The notes under the pieces: generated by a model | What the model saw: only the letters and a program-made list of their open reading frames with translations | Told to the model about the DNA's origin: nothing | Databases searched by the model: none | Shown here: positions 1 through 8,913 of the stretch, in pieces | How positions within the stretch are numbered: position 1 is the first letter of the stretch | Layout of the letters: each line of letters starts with the position of its first letter | Source: Limnothrix sp. CACIAM 69d | GTDB taxonomy: Bacteria > Cyanobacteriota > Cyanobacteriia > CACIAM-69d | Direction of reading: 5' to 3' | Length of the DNA stretch: 64,000 nt | Assembly (NCBI GenBank): GCA_001913845.2 | Contig: MKGP02000041.1 | Coordinates: forward strand, 58,154-122,153 | Position numbers and translations under genes: made by a program

Positions 1-48
1 CGATTTTGTCACGGTGGAATCAGGGTTTTGGGCGAAATGACAACACCT

Positions 49-1107
49 CTAGGGTTGGCGCGATCGAACCGTGACCCGAGGCAAACGCACCAAAACGGGC
101 TGGGTCGATCGTCCCGATCGGGCGGCTTCGGGTTCTGCGCCCACCGGTTCCAGCACCGCCAAGGTATCCCAAGCGGCTTCATGGACGGGACGATCGCACC
201 CCTGTTGCAACAGCAACCGCACACAGTCGGCGGCGGTGCGTGTTTGGGTGGCATCCAAGTGCCCCCGATCGGCCAGGTGGCCCAGTTGGCGGGCGGCGGC
301 CAGTTGGGAAAGGGGATCGCGATCGCTCAATCGCTCGATCGCCCGATGGAAGAGGCGATCGTGCTCGATCGTGGGTTGACCGAACCAGTGACGCACCAGC
401 AGGGCCAACGCACCCAGGGTTCCGAACCCTTGAAGCACCGTGGCCGCCCCCAGCCAGCCGGTCGATTCTCCCAACACGGCCGCGGCCACGTAGGTGCTCA
501 GCATGGCCGCACCACCGCCCACCAGGGCCAGGGTCAGCTTGCCGTTTTCGCCCCGGTTCAGTTCTCGCAACCAACCTTGAATTTGTCGATCGAGGGCTTG
601 CCAATGGCGCGGCTCGGTGCGGTAGACCAGCCAAACCACGGCTCCACCGACCGCAGCGGCGGATCCTAGCTGCCAATCCGACAGCAGGAGCAGGCTACCA
701 CCGGCAACCCAAGGCAACCAACGCCGGGTGATGATCGATCGGGCCGCGTAGCGAGAGCGGAGGCGTGTTTTACGCGGATGGTGGCTGGGGCGTGGCCGGC
801 GATTGAGGGATCGATCGCCGGGCCGGTCTACGGGGCGATCGGCATATTGGTCGGCATATTGGTTCGCATATTCATCCACGTAGCGATCGGGGTCATCGGC
901 CCAAGGATCATCCAGCGAATCACGCCGGGCCGGCTGGGGGCGACTAGGTTGGGAATTCGCCATGGGGCCGGCCGGACGCGATGAGCGCCCCCGCCGTGCC
1001 GCCGGGCCCCGTGCCGCCGGGCCCAGGCTGGCCCGATGGCGAGTTGAGTAGAGCAGCTCTTCCACCATGCGTGCCACCGAGACCCAAGGAGATGAAGTTG
1101 CAGCCAC
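49..1107 (-). CDS. Membrane protein with C-terminal armadillo/HEAT-like helices
   Basis: A 352-residue protein in three parts. Residues 1-125 are low-complexity, rich in Arg, Pro and Asp, with a short YADQYAD-type repeat. Residues 130-250 hold four or so hydrophobic segments likely to span the membrane. Residues 255-352 are helical and resemble one or two HEAT/armadillo repeats (for example the stretch LSQLAAARQLGHLADRG). Cyanobacterial proteins with this hydrophobic-then-armadillo layout are usually annotated as armadillo-type fold proteins without known function. It is transcribed away from chlI, with 185 bases between the two starts. The charged head is poorly ordered, so a later start is possible. 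No catalytic motif is visible. Confidence 0.7.
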   Translation of the reverse strand: MAATSSPWVSVARMVEELLYSTRHRASLGPAARGPAARRGRSSRPAGPMANSQPSRPQPARRDSLDDPWADDPDRYVDEYANQYADQYADRPVDRPGDRSLNRRPRPSHHPRKTRLRSRYAARSIITRRWLPWVAGGSLLLLSDWQLGSAAAVGGAVVWLVYRTEPRHWQALDRQIQGWLRELNRGENGKLTLALVGGGAAMLSTYVAAAVLGESTGWLGAATVLQGFGTLGALALLVRHWFGQPTIEHDRLFHRAIERLSDRDPLSQLAAARQLGHLADRGHLDATQTRTAADCVRLLLQQGCDRPVHEAAWDTLAVLEPVGAEPEAARSGRSTQPVLVRLPRVTVRSRQP

Positions 1108-1292
1108 AGCCCAGCCCTTGCCGAAATTTTTGAAAAGTTACCAGTCCATGGTATCAGCCTCCCCCAACGGGCCGATCGCCCGTTGGGAACGCAACCCCTA
1201 TGGCAAAATGAAAGACGGCCGGCCGCAAGGGCCCGCCCAATTTTGATCCCATAAGATCCAACCCTTCAAAATCGACCTTACCTGAAACGCCC

Positions 1293-2369
1293 GTGACCGC
1301 AACCGTTGTCAGTTCCGAAACCCGCCGCCGGCCCGTGTTTCCCTTCACGGCGATCGTCGGTCAAGAAGAAATGAAGTTGGCGTTGATGCTCAACGTCATT
1401 GACCCCAAGATTGGGGGTGTGTTGATCGTTGGCGATCGGGGCACGGGCAAATCCACCACGATTCGCGCCCTGGCCGACTTGCTCCCGGAAATTGATGTGG
1501 TGGACGGCGACCCCTTCAACAGCGACCCCCGCGACCCGGAATTGATGAGCGACGAGGTACGCGATCGGGCGTTGGCGGGTCAGTCCTTGCCCGTGGTGCA
1601 GCGCAAGGTGCAAATGGTTGACCTGCCCTTGGGAGCCACCGAAGACCGCGTTTGCGGCACGATCGACATTGAAAAAGCCCTGGCCGAAGGGGTGAAAGCC
1701 TTTGAACCGGGCCTGTTGGCCAAGGCCAATCGCGGCATCCTTTATGTGGATGAAGTGAACCTGCTCGATGACCACTTGGTTGATGTGCTGCTGGATTCGG
1801 CGGCCTCGGGCTGGAACACGGTGGAACGGGAAGGGATTTCGATTCGCCACCCGGCGCGGTTTGTGTTGGTGGGTTCCGGCAACCCAGAAGAAGGGGAACT
1901 GCGGCCCCAACTGCTCGATCGCTTCGGGATGCACGCGGAAATTCGCACCGTGAAGGAGCCGAACCTGCGGGTGCAAATCGTGGAAGAGCGATCGGCCTTT
2001 GACAGCAGCCCCCAAAGCTACCTCGATCGTTGCCAAACGGAGCAGCAAGCCCTGCAAGCCAAACTGGTAAACGCTCGGAACCTATTGCCCTCGGTGGAGC
2101 TGGACTACGATTTGCGGGTACAAATTTCCCAGGTTTGTTCTGAGCTGGATGTGGACGGGTTGCGAGGCGACATTGTGACCAACCGGGCCGCCAAGGCGAT
2201 CGCCGCCCTCGAAGGTCGCACCCAAGTAACCGTCGATGACATCCGCCGGGTGATTGTGCTCTGTTTGCGTCACCGGCTGCGGAAAGACCCGCTAGAAACG
2301 ATCGACTCGGGCTATAAGGTTGAGAAAACATTCTGCTCGGTCTTTGGCCTGCCCTTCGAGCAAAACTAA
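1293..2369 (+). CDS. chlI: Magnesium chelatase ATPase subunit ChlI
   Basis: A 358-residue AAA+ ATPase that powers insertion of Mg2+ into protoporphyrin IX with ChlD and ChlH, the first committed step of chlorophyll synthesis. The sequence opens with the family's [13 protein letters not shown] segment, then Walker [10 protein letters not shown] at about residues 48-56 and Walker [11 protein letters not shown] at about 150. Sensor and arginine-finger segments ([20 protein letters not shown]) follow. The length matches the family. The start is GTG at 1293, because the conserved N-terminus begins about 14 residues later. It stands alone: chlD and chlH are not in the window. A palindromic repeat lies 28 bases after the stop and may act as a terminator. 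Confidence 0.97.
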   Translation: MTATVVSSETRRRPVFPFTAIVGQEEMKLALMLNVIDPKIGGVLIVGDRGTGKSTTIRALADLLPEIDVVDGDPFNSDPRDPELMSDEVRDRALAGQSLPVVQRKVQMVDLPLGATEDRVCGTIDIEKALAEGVKAFEPGLLAKANRGILYVDEVNLLDDHLVDVLLDSAASGWNTVEREGISIRHPARFVLVGSGNPEEGELRPQLLDRFGMHAEIRTVKEPNLRVQIVEERSAFDSSPQSYLDRCQTEQQALQAKLVNARNLLPSVELDYDLRVQISQVCSELDVDGLRGDIVTNRAAKAIAALEGRTQVTVDDIRRVIVLCLRHRLRKDPLETIDSGYKVEKTFCSVFGLPFEQN

Positions 2370-2397
2370 GACGCAATTGCATCAAGATCACCATAAA

Positions 2398-2417
2398 CAA
2401 GGGGCTTAAGCCCCTTA
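2398..2417. repeat. Palindromic repeat CAAGGGGCTTAAGCCCCTTA
   Basis: An 18-base perfect palindrome (AAGGGGCTTAAGCCCCTT) lies 28 bases after chlI. The same core occurs in the window at 16664-16683, 51940-51959, 56091-56110 and 59861-59880, where it forms the centre of two small mobile-element families. Here only the bases just left of the core resemble family B; no terminal repeats are evident. It could form a stem downstream of chlI. Confidence 0.8.
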
Positions 2418-2603
2418 TCCCCTGGGACTGCCCTCCCGGGATTTTGTACGGGGTGGTCAAAGATTGGAATCAAAATAAGACCCAAGATCGATCGATTGGG
2501 CCTTAGGGCAACCCGCGCATCGGTACAGGGCAGAAAATGATGGGCGGGCCAGAGTTCCTTGGCCTGCTGAAGCTCTAGCAATCTGAGAACGGGAGGCGAA
2601 ACC

Positions 2604-3653
2604 GTGGCGCTGCTGTTGGCCGGTGATGTGGGCGGAACCAAAACGATTCTGCGGTTGGTGGAAACCGACAGCCGAACCCCTCAGGCGGTGGAATTGCAAC
2701 CCCTGTATGAGGCCCAATACGCCAGCCGGGACTTCACCGACTTGGTGCCGATGGTGGAAACCTTTTTGGGGGCTTCCGGACTCAATCGCCGGCCCGATCG
2801 CGCCTGTTTTGGGATTGCGGGGCCCGTGGCCCACGGCACTTCGCGGCTAACGAATTTGGGCTGGTTCCTGGAGGTCGATCGGCTAATCCAAGCCCTCGAA
2901 ATTCCCCATGTGGAACTGATCAACGACTTTGCCGCCGTTGGCTATGGCATCCCGGTGCTGGAAGCGGCGGATTTGCAAGTGTTGCAGCCGGCCAAGGCCG
3001 ATCCCATGGCCCCGATCGGGATTTTGGGGGCGGGCACTGGCTTGGGCGAAGGATTTTTGATTCCAACGGGCGAACCGGGCCGCTACCGAGCCTTCAGCAC
3101 TGAGGGCGGTCACACAGACTTTGCGCCCCGATCGGCCCTGGAATGGGAGCTACACAACTATTTGCAGGAGCGATATCAAATCGATCGGGTCTCCGTGGAG
3201 CGGATTGTTTCCGGTCAAGGGATTGTCGGCATCTATCAATTTTTGCGCGATCGGCAAACGGGCCACGAAAACAGCACCGTCGCCCAAGCCATCCGCACCT
3301 GGGAACAGGAAATGGGCCGCAGCGAAAAGAGCATCGATCCCGGTGCAATCATTGCCCGTGCTGCCTTGGAAGAGTCCGATGCACTCTGCGAACAGGCCAT
3401 GAACTTGTTTGTGGCCGCCTATGGAGCCGAGGCGGGCAACTTGGCCCTGAAGCTCTTGCCCTACGGCGGACTGTATGTGGCCGGAGGCATTGCCGCCAAG
3501 ATCTTGCCCTTGCTCGATCGGGGCCAGTTTCTATTTCACTTTGGCAGCAAGGGCCGGGTGAGCGAGCTGCTAGAAAATGTGCCCGTTTCGGTGGTCTTGA
3601 ATCCTCAAGTGGGCTTGCTGGGAGCGGCGGTGTGCGCAGCTCAATTGGGCTAG
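2604..3653 (+). CDS. glk: Glucokinase
   Basis: A 349-residue glucokinase that phosphorylates glucose to glucose-6-phosphate with ATP in the cytoplasm. The N-terminal phosphate-binding loop GDVGGTKT sits at residues 7-14. The ASKHA-fold elements continue with CFGIAGPV, the catalytic LINDFAAVGYG segment and the adenosine-site GAGTGLGEG. The length and the long C-terminal part ending in VGLLGAAVCAA match bacterial Glk proteins. The start is GTG at 2604, with a GGGAGG ribosome-binding site eight bases upstream. No downstream partner follows: a 421-base gap with short repeats separates it from a convergent FHA gene. Confidence 0.95.
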   Translation: MALLLAGDVGGTKTILRLVETDSRTPQAVELQPLYEAQYASRDFTDLVPMVETFLGASGLNRRPDRACFGIAGPVAHGTSRLTNLGWFLEVDRLIQALEIPHVELINDFAAVGYGIPVLEAADLQVLQPAKADPMAPIGILGAGTGLGEGFLIPTGEPGRYRAFSTEGGHTDFAPRSALEWELHNYLQERYQIDRVSVERIVSGQGIVGIYQFLRDRQTGHENSTVAQAIRTWEQEMGRSEKSIDPGAIIARAALEESDALCEQAMNLFVAAYGAEAGNLALKLLPYGGLYVAGGIAAKILPLLDRGQFLFHFGSKGRVSELLENVPVSVVLNPQVGLLGAAVCAAQLG

Positions 3654-4074
3654 GGCGCGATCGATTCATTCATCAATTCATTCACAGGGCAATTCATCCG
3701 TGCATTGTCCGCGCATTCATTAACCCACAGCTTAAAAAGCCAAAATTAAGAAAAGCCAAAACCGAAACGGGGCCAAGACCTGCAACTTTCCTAAGATTCT
3801 CGATGAACTTGGTTGGTGACAGCGACTGGCTCAGGCTCGGTTTTAGCTTTTCAGAAACCTTTTCAGTAGATGCTTTGTAGATGCTTCGTAAATGCTGAAT
3901 CAATCAGTGCTGAATCAATCAGTGCCGAATCAATCAATGCCGAAAACGATAGGAAAGCGCATAGGATAATGCTTGAACACGACTCCAGAAGCTTTGAGGG
4001 ATGGTTGATTGAACAACAGCATCTTCAAACGCTCAGATTCTGGAGTCTCCTATGGGTTCTGATTAACACAAGGG
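3654..4074. other. Intergenic stretch with short tandem repeats
   Basis: These 421 bases lie between the convergent glk and FHA genes. The left part has a degenerate series of ATTCAT words. The centre (3896-3940) has a 15-base unit repeated three times. Just before it, an 11-base AGATGCTT-type unit is repeated about three times. No convincing gene, RNA or T-tracted terminator was seen. Confidence 0.6.
3896..3940. repeat. 15-bp tandem repeat, 3 copies
   Basis: The unit TGAATCAATCAGTGC is repeated exactly twice, then once with two changes (CGAATCAATCAATGC). It is non-coding as far as can be seen. A plus-strand reading frame across it gives only a monotonous ESISAESISA peptide. Confidence 0.9.
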
Positions 4075-4509
4075 TTAATCATCATCCGTGTCTTCCGGGT
4101 CACCCACCATGTTGGGGCTAATCAAGGTGATATCAAACTCGTCCGGTGGCCCGATCGAGAGCGTATCTTGCTTGAGGGTGTAGTAAATGGCCCGAACCTG
4201 GGGCCCAAAGACAATTTCGTCCTCGTTTTGTAAGTCGTGAACTTGCAGCTTACGACCGTTAATTAGCAGCCCATTGGCACTGGGTTTACCCTTGAGGTTG
4301 CCATCGACAATTCGGTAATAGGCTGTACCGTCGTCATAGGACAGACGAACGAGGGTGGCGTGCCGACGCGACACAAATTGAGAAACAAGGATGACATCGC
4401 ACTTGGGATCGCGTCCAATGGAGTAGACGGGATTTTCGAGAATAACTTCCCGTCTCCCCTTGTCGTCTTCAACGATTAAGAGGTGATTTTGCCTGGGTTC
4501 TGCGGGCAT
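4075..4509 (-). CDS. FHA domain protein
   Basis: A 144-residue protein made almost entirely of one forkhead-associated domain, a phosphothreonine-binding module. The signature residues are present: Gly-Arg in YSIGRDPKCDV (residues 29-39), Ser-Arg-Arg-His at 47-50, and Asn-Gly in SANGLLINGRKL (residues 78-89). The last 15 residues are acidic (GDPEDTDDD). Single-domain FHA proteins usually read out Ser/Thr kinase activity; the partner is not identifiable here, although a Ser/Thr kinase gene lies 36 kb away. It starts at ATG 4509, and its N-terminus faces the end of the P-type ATPase gene on the same strand. Confidence 0.9.
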   Translation of the reverse strand: MPAEPRQNHLLIVEDDKGRREVILENPVYSIGRDPKCDVILVSQFVSRRHATLVRLSYDDGTAYYRIVDGNLKGKPSANGLLINGRKLQVHDLQNEDEIVFGPQVRAIYYTLKQDTLSIGPPDEFDITLISPNMVGDPEDTDDD

Positions 4510-4539
4510 GGGCTGATTATGCGGACTGGATTAACTGTG

Positions 4540-4556
4540 CTCCACGAAGTGTGGAG
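4540..4556. terminator. Hairpin between P-ATPase and FHA genes
   Basis: CTCCAC-GAAGT-GTGGAG forms a six-pair stem 25 bases past the ATPase stop and 31 bases before the FHA start, both genes being on the minus strand. No clear T-tract follows, so termination or processing is only a possibility. Confidence 0.35.
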
Positions 4557-4580
4557 ACTCTTGACGTAGCTCGGTTACGG

Positions 4581-6977
4581 CTAATTCTGACATGTCTGGT
4601 TTTGTTCAGGCAGCGCACTAACTGCCGATCGGGCGCTGACACGCAGGAGCAGGGAATTACTTACCACACTGACAGAACTGAAAGCCATCAGAGCGGCAGC
4701 GGTGGCAGGACTAAGCCCCAATCCAACGGAGGGTAACCAAAGGCCCGCCGCGAGGGGAATGCCAATCGCATTGTACGCGATGGCCCATAACAGGTTTTGG
4801 CGAATTTTACGGAACGTTGCGCGGCCGAGCATGATTGCGCTCGGCAGGTCGAGCAGTCGATCGCGCGTCAAAATAACACCGGCGGTTTCTAGGGCAGCAT
4901 CGGTGGCCGATCCCAGAGCAATGCCAACGGGGGCGGTCGCCAGAGCGGGTGCGTCGTTGATGCCATCACCCACCATGGCCGGATGGGGCAATTGGCTGAT
5001 GATTTGGGCTTTTTGGTCGGGTCGCAGCTCGGCAACTACGGCCGATCGGGGCAAGCCAACCTGATCGGCTAAGGCGTTGGCCACCTCGACCCGATCGCCC
5101 GTCAACACCCGAATGTCCAACCCCAGTTGCTGGAGCCGCTGCACGGTGGCGATCGCGTCGGGTCGCAACTCGTCGGCGGCCGACAGCAGCCCCACCAGTC
5201 GATCGCCCTCTGCCACCAAAATCGGTGTTTTCCCGGCCTGGGCCGTTTGCTGAAGGATCGATTCCACTGACTCCGGCAAGGGAATTCCCCCTTGAGCCAG
5301 CCAGGCCCGATTGCCAACCCAAACGGGGCGATCGGCCACTTGGGCCTTGGCTCCCAGGCCCGGCTCCGTCACGAAGTCTTGGGCCGGGAGGGCAGGTAGC
5401 GCAGCAGCCGCTTGGGCGATCGCTTGGGCCAGGGGGTGGCGAGTGCCCCGCTCCACGGCCGCCGCCAACTGCACCAGGCGATCGCCCGTCATCTCAGCCA
5501 CCAGGGGTTGGCGATCGACCAACACCGGTCGCCCTGTGGTGAGGGTTCCGGTTTTGTCAAAGACCACCGTGGCCACCTGCTGGAGCCGCTCCAGCACATC
5601 CCCACCCCGGATCAAAATCCCCTGTTCTGCGCCCCAACTGGAGCCAACCAAAATGGCCGTCGGCGTGGCTAAGCCCAAGGCACAGGGACAGGCCACCACC
5701 AACACGGAAATGGCGAGCTTCAGGGCCAATTGCCCAGGGGTCACCGGCTCCGACACCATGGGGGCCATCCCGGCCATGGCCAGGTGATTGACATGGGTGG
5801 TGGTTTGGGCGGCCGCTTGCAACACAGCGGGGAATCGATCGCCCCAGAGGGCCCAAAAGCCGAAGGTGAACCCCGCAATCGCCATCACCCCCCAGCAAAA
5901 ATAGCCCGCCACGCGATCGGCCAACCGCTGGATCGGAGCCTTGCGCCCCTGGGCTTCGGCCACCAATTGCACAATGCGGGCCAATTCCGTGTCGCGGCCA
6001 ACCCGCTGGGCCCGGATCACGATCGCCCCCGATTGGTTGAGGGTTCCCGCCAACAGGCGATCGCCCGGCTGCTTGATCACCGGCTGCGATTCCCCCGTCA
6101 ACATCGCCTCATCCACCGTGGTTTGACCCAGCACCACCACCCCGTCCACCGGCAACCGATCGCCCGGCAACACCAACAGGGCTTGGCCCACCTGCACCGT
6201 TCCCACGGGAATCGATTCCGTTGGCAGCGCTTCTCCCAACTCCGTGGGTTCTTGGGTCAACCGACGCGCCAGGGCTGGCTTCAGGGCCAGCAGGGCCGTG
6301 AAGGATTCACGCGATCGCACCCGCACCCGGGCCTCGATCGTGCGGCCCAACAGCACAAACCCCAACAGCATGGCCGGCTCATCGAAAAAACAAGCCCAAT
6401 CCCAACTGGGGTGAACCAAGGCCACCACACTGGCCAAATAGGCAGCACCGGTTCCCAAGCCAATCAGGGAATTCATGGTGGGAATGCCGCGCAGAAGCGA
6501 TCGAAACCCCTCTAGCAAAATCTCTCGCCCCGGAAACAGCAGGGCCAAGGTGGCCACCGCAAAGTGAAATTCCACCCGGCTGATTAGCGGGATGGGCGGG
6601 CCCCCCAGCCGATCGAGGTGGCCCAAGGTGGAAATCAGCAACAGCACCCCGGCAATCACCAAGGGCCGCCACCAATCGCTCGCCGTGGCCGGAGTTTCCG
6701 GGGCGATCGGGGTCAAATCTGCCGAAGTTTGCACTTCGCTGGGAAACCCTGCCCCCGTCAAGGCCGCCGCCAGGGCGGGCACGGTGGCCTGCACATCGGT
6801 TCCCGGCAGCAAATCCACCACCGCCAAGCCCGTCGCCAAGTTCACATTGGCATCGGCCACCGTGGGTTGGCGCTTCAGACGATTTTCCACAGCCGCCACA
6901 CAACCGCCACATTTCATGCCCGAAACCGTGAGCACGGCCGTTGGTTTAGGGGACGGGGAATGGCTAGTCAGGGTCAT
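4581..6977 (-). CDS. Copper-type heavy-metal P1B ATPase (CtaA/PacS family)
   Basis: A 798-residue ATP-driven metal pump. An N-terminal HMA metal-binding domain carries GMKCGGC (Cys23 and Cys26). Next come about eight membrane helices, the actuator TGES loop, the intramembrane metal site CPC at about residues 428-430, the phosphorylated Asp in DKTGT at about 473, and the hinge GDGINDAP near 667. The CPC motif is that of Cu(I)-transporting P1B-1 pumps. In cyanobacteria CtaA imports copper at the plasma membrane and PacS feeds the thylakoid lumen for plastocyanin. The single CxxC domain does not decide between them, so no symbol is given. No copper regulator or chaperone is adjacent. Confidence 0.93.
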   Translation of the reverse strand: MTLTSHSPSPKPTAVLTVSGMKCGGCVAAVENRLKRQPTVADANVNLATGLAVVDLLPGTDVQATVPALAAALTGAGFPSEVQTSADLTPIAPETPATASDWWRPLVIAGVLLLISTLGHLDRLGGPPIPLISRVEFHFAVATLALLFPGREILLEGFRSLLRGIPTMNSLIGLGTGAAYLASVVALVHPSWDWACFFDEPAMLLGFVLLGRTIEARVRVRSRESFTALLALKPALARRLTQEPTELGEALPTESIPVGTVQVGQALLVLPGDRLPVDGVVVLGQTTVDEAMLTGESQPVIKQPGDRLLAGTLNQSGAIVIRAQRVGRDTELARIVQLVAEAQGRKAPIQRLADRVAGYFCWGVMAIAGFTFGFWALWGDRFPAVLQAAAQTTTHVNHLAMAGMAPMVSEPVTPGQLALKLAISVLVVACPCALGLATPTAILVGSSWGAEQGILIRGGDVLERLQQVATVVFDKTGTLTTGRPVLVDRQPLVAEMTGDRLVQLAAAVERGTRHPLAQAIAQAAAALPALPAQDFVTEPGLGAKAQVADRPVWVGNRAWLAQGGIPLPESVESILQQTAQAGKTPILVAEGDRLVGLLSAADELRPDAIATVQRLQQLGLDIRVLTGDRVEVANALADQVGLPRSAVVAELRPDQKAQIISQLPHPAMVGDGINDAPALATAPVGIALGSATDAALETAGVILTRDRLLDLPSAIMLGRATFRKIRQNLLWAIAYNAIGIPLAAGLWLPSVGLGLSPATAAALMAFSSVSVVSNSLLLRVSARSAVSALPEQNQTCQN

Positions 6978-7167
6978 AGGATTCAGAAGCGATCGAAACG
7001 ATCAAGGGAAAAGTTGGAATTTTGAATCGAAATTTGAACGTTGGCGGGCGGCGATCGGGGAGCCAATTGATGCAGATCGACTATAGCGGTTTGGCGAAAA
7101 GGTCGATCGCTCCCCGGCTCGGGTATGCTGCAAACCAGCCTTTTTCGATCGGGTTCTCGATCGCCCT

Positions 7168-8871
7168 TTGACCGTGACCGACTCTCCGCCCCCTTCATCT
7201 GCTTCCGAATTGCCGCCCCCCTCGCCCGCCGAGCCGGTCGCCAATCTCGACCCGGAAACCCCGCCCCCGACTGCCCCGGAGCCAATCCCGGCCGGGCGAT
7301 CGATCCTGTCCATTGCCAGCATCGTGGCCGGGGCCACCCTCCTGAGCAAGGTGGCGGGTCTGGTGCGCCAACAGGTGATCGCAGCGGCCTTTGGAGCCGG
7401 GCCGGTGGTGGATGCCTTCGCCTATGCCTATGTGCTACCGGGCTTTCTGTTGATTCTGCTGGGCGGCATCAACGGCCCCTTCCATAGCGCCATGGTCAGT
7501 GTGTTGGCCAAGCGCGATCGATCGGAAGCGGCGGTGATTGTGGAAACGGTCACCACGGTGGTTTGTGGGGCCTTGCTGTTGGTGAGTGCGGCCCTGGTGG
7601 TGTTTGCGGAACCGGCGATCGGGCTGTTGGCTCCCGGCTTGAGCGTCCACAACACCGCAGCGGCGATCCAAACCCGTGAGCTGGCGGTTTTGCAATTGCA
7701 GGTGATGGCCCCGATCGCCTTTTTGGCCGGGGCGATCGGGATTGGCTTCGGCACGCTCAACGCCGCCGATCTTTACTGGTTACCCTCGATCAGTCCCGTT
7801 CTGTCCAGCATTGTCACGATCGGGGCGATCGGCTGGTTTGCTTGGCAACAGGGCGGCTCCGGCCCTGAAACCCTGGCGCTGGGTGGGGTGCTGTTGGCCG
7901 CCAGCACCACGGCCGGGGCCCTTCTGCAATGGTTGGTTCAACTGCCCGCCCAAATCAAAGCGGGCATGGGCCGGTTTCGGCTGCGTTGGTCGCTGCGCCA
8001 CCCGGGAGTGCAAGCGGTGTTGGGCGTGATGGGGCCCGCGGCCCTCTCCTCCGGCATGTTGCAAATTAATCTCTACACCGATCTATTCTTTGCCTCCTTT
8101 GTGCCCCAGGCCGCAGCGGCCCTCAACTACGCCAACTTGCTGATCCAAACTCCCTTGGGCCTGGTGTCCAACGTGGTACTTGTGCCCCTGTTGCCGGTGT
8201 TGGCCCGGTCAGCGGACGATCGCCCCGTCTTTATTGATCGGCTTCGGCAAGGGTTGTTGGTCTCCGCGATCGCCATGTTGCCCCTCAGCGGCCTAACGAT
8301 CGCCCTGGCTGACCCGATCGTTCAAGTGATCTATGAACGGGGTGCCTTCAACAGCAACGATTCCCAACTGGTGGCCAGCGTGCTGATGGCCGCCGGGATT
8401 GGCATGTTTGTTTATCTGGGGCGCGATGTGATGGTGCGAGCCTTCTATGCCCTAGGCGATGCCAATGCCCCCTTTCGGATCAGTTTGGTCAATATTGTGT
8501 TCAATGCGCTGCTGGACTGGTGGCTCGTACCTCGGTTTGGCGCGGCCGGCATTGTGTTGGCCACGGTGGGGGTGAATGCCCTGGCCATGGCGGCCCTGCT
8601 CTGGTTGCTCGATCGACGCATGGGCGGCTTGCCCTGGGGCGATTGGGCCAAGCCCTTTGGCGGTGTGCTGTTGGGGAGCGTCCTGGCTGGGGGAGTCGCC
8701 TGGGGGGTGCGCTGGGGGCTGTCGGGATCCTTGGGATCCTCGCTGCTTGAGCAATTGCTGTTGTTGGTGTTGGCGGGTTCAGCGGGCTTAGGGATTTTTG
8801 GGGCCGTGGCTTGGCAGTTGCGCCTGCCGGAATTGCAGATCCTGCTGCGACGGTGGCGACGCAGCGAATAG
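7168..8871 (+). CDS. murJ: Lipid II flippase MurJ
   Basis: A 567-residue polytopic membrane protein of the MurJ/MviN family, which flips lipid-linked peptidoglycan precursor across the plasma membrane. About 14 hydrophobic helices follow a 45-residue proline-rich head. The family's first-helix region is clear: LLSKVAGLVRQQVIAAAFG, with VDAFAYAYVLPGFL after it. The start is TTG at 7168 or GTG at 7174; the proline-rich head shows no conservation cue, so either is possible. The next gene on the same strand, dacB, starts 43 bases later, and the two probably form a wall-synthesis operon. Confidence 0.95.
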   Translation: MTVTDSPPPSSASELPPPSPAEPVANLDPETPPPTAPEPIPAGRSILSIASIVAGATLLSKVAGLVRQQVIAAAFGAGPVVDAFAYAYVLPGFLLILLGGINGPFHSAMVSVLAKRDRSEAAVIVETVTTVVCGALLLVSAALVVFAEPAIGLLAPGLSVHNTAAAIQTRELAVLQLQVMAPIAFLAGAIGIGFGTLNAADLYWLPSISPVLSSIVTIGAIGWFAWQQGGSGPETLALGGVLLAASTTAGALLQWLVQLPAQIKAGMGRFRLRWSLRHPGVQAVLGVMGPAALSSGMLQINLYTDLFFASFVPQAAAALNYANLLIQTPLGLVSNVVLVPLLPVLARSADDRPVFIDRLRQGLLVSAIAMLPLSGLTIALADPIVQVIYERGAFNSNDSQLVASVLMAAGIGMFVYLGRDVMVRAFYALGDANAPFRISLVNIVFNALLDWWLVPRFGAAGIVLATVGVNALAMAALLWLLDRRMGGLPWGDWAKPFGGVLLGSVLAGGVAWGVRWGLSGSLGSSLLEQLLLLVLAGSAGLGIFGAVAWQLRLPELQILLRRWRRSE

Positions 8872-8913
8872 GCCACGCAGCGAATCAGAGAACTCATCAG
8901 GGCATTCAATACA

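Noticed and set aside
3870..4121. An 83-codon frame with ESISAESISA repeats
   Set aside because: It is generated by a 15-base tandem repeat, overlaps the end of the FHA gene and has no ribosome-binding site.
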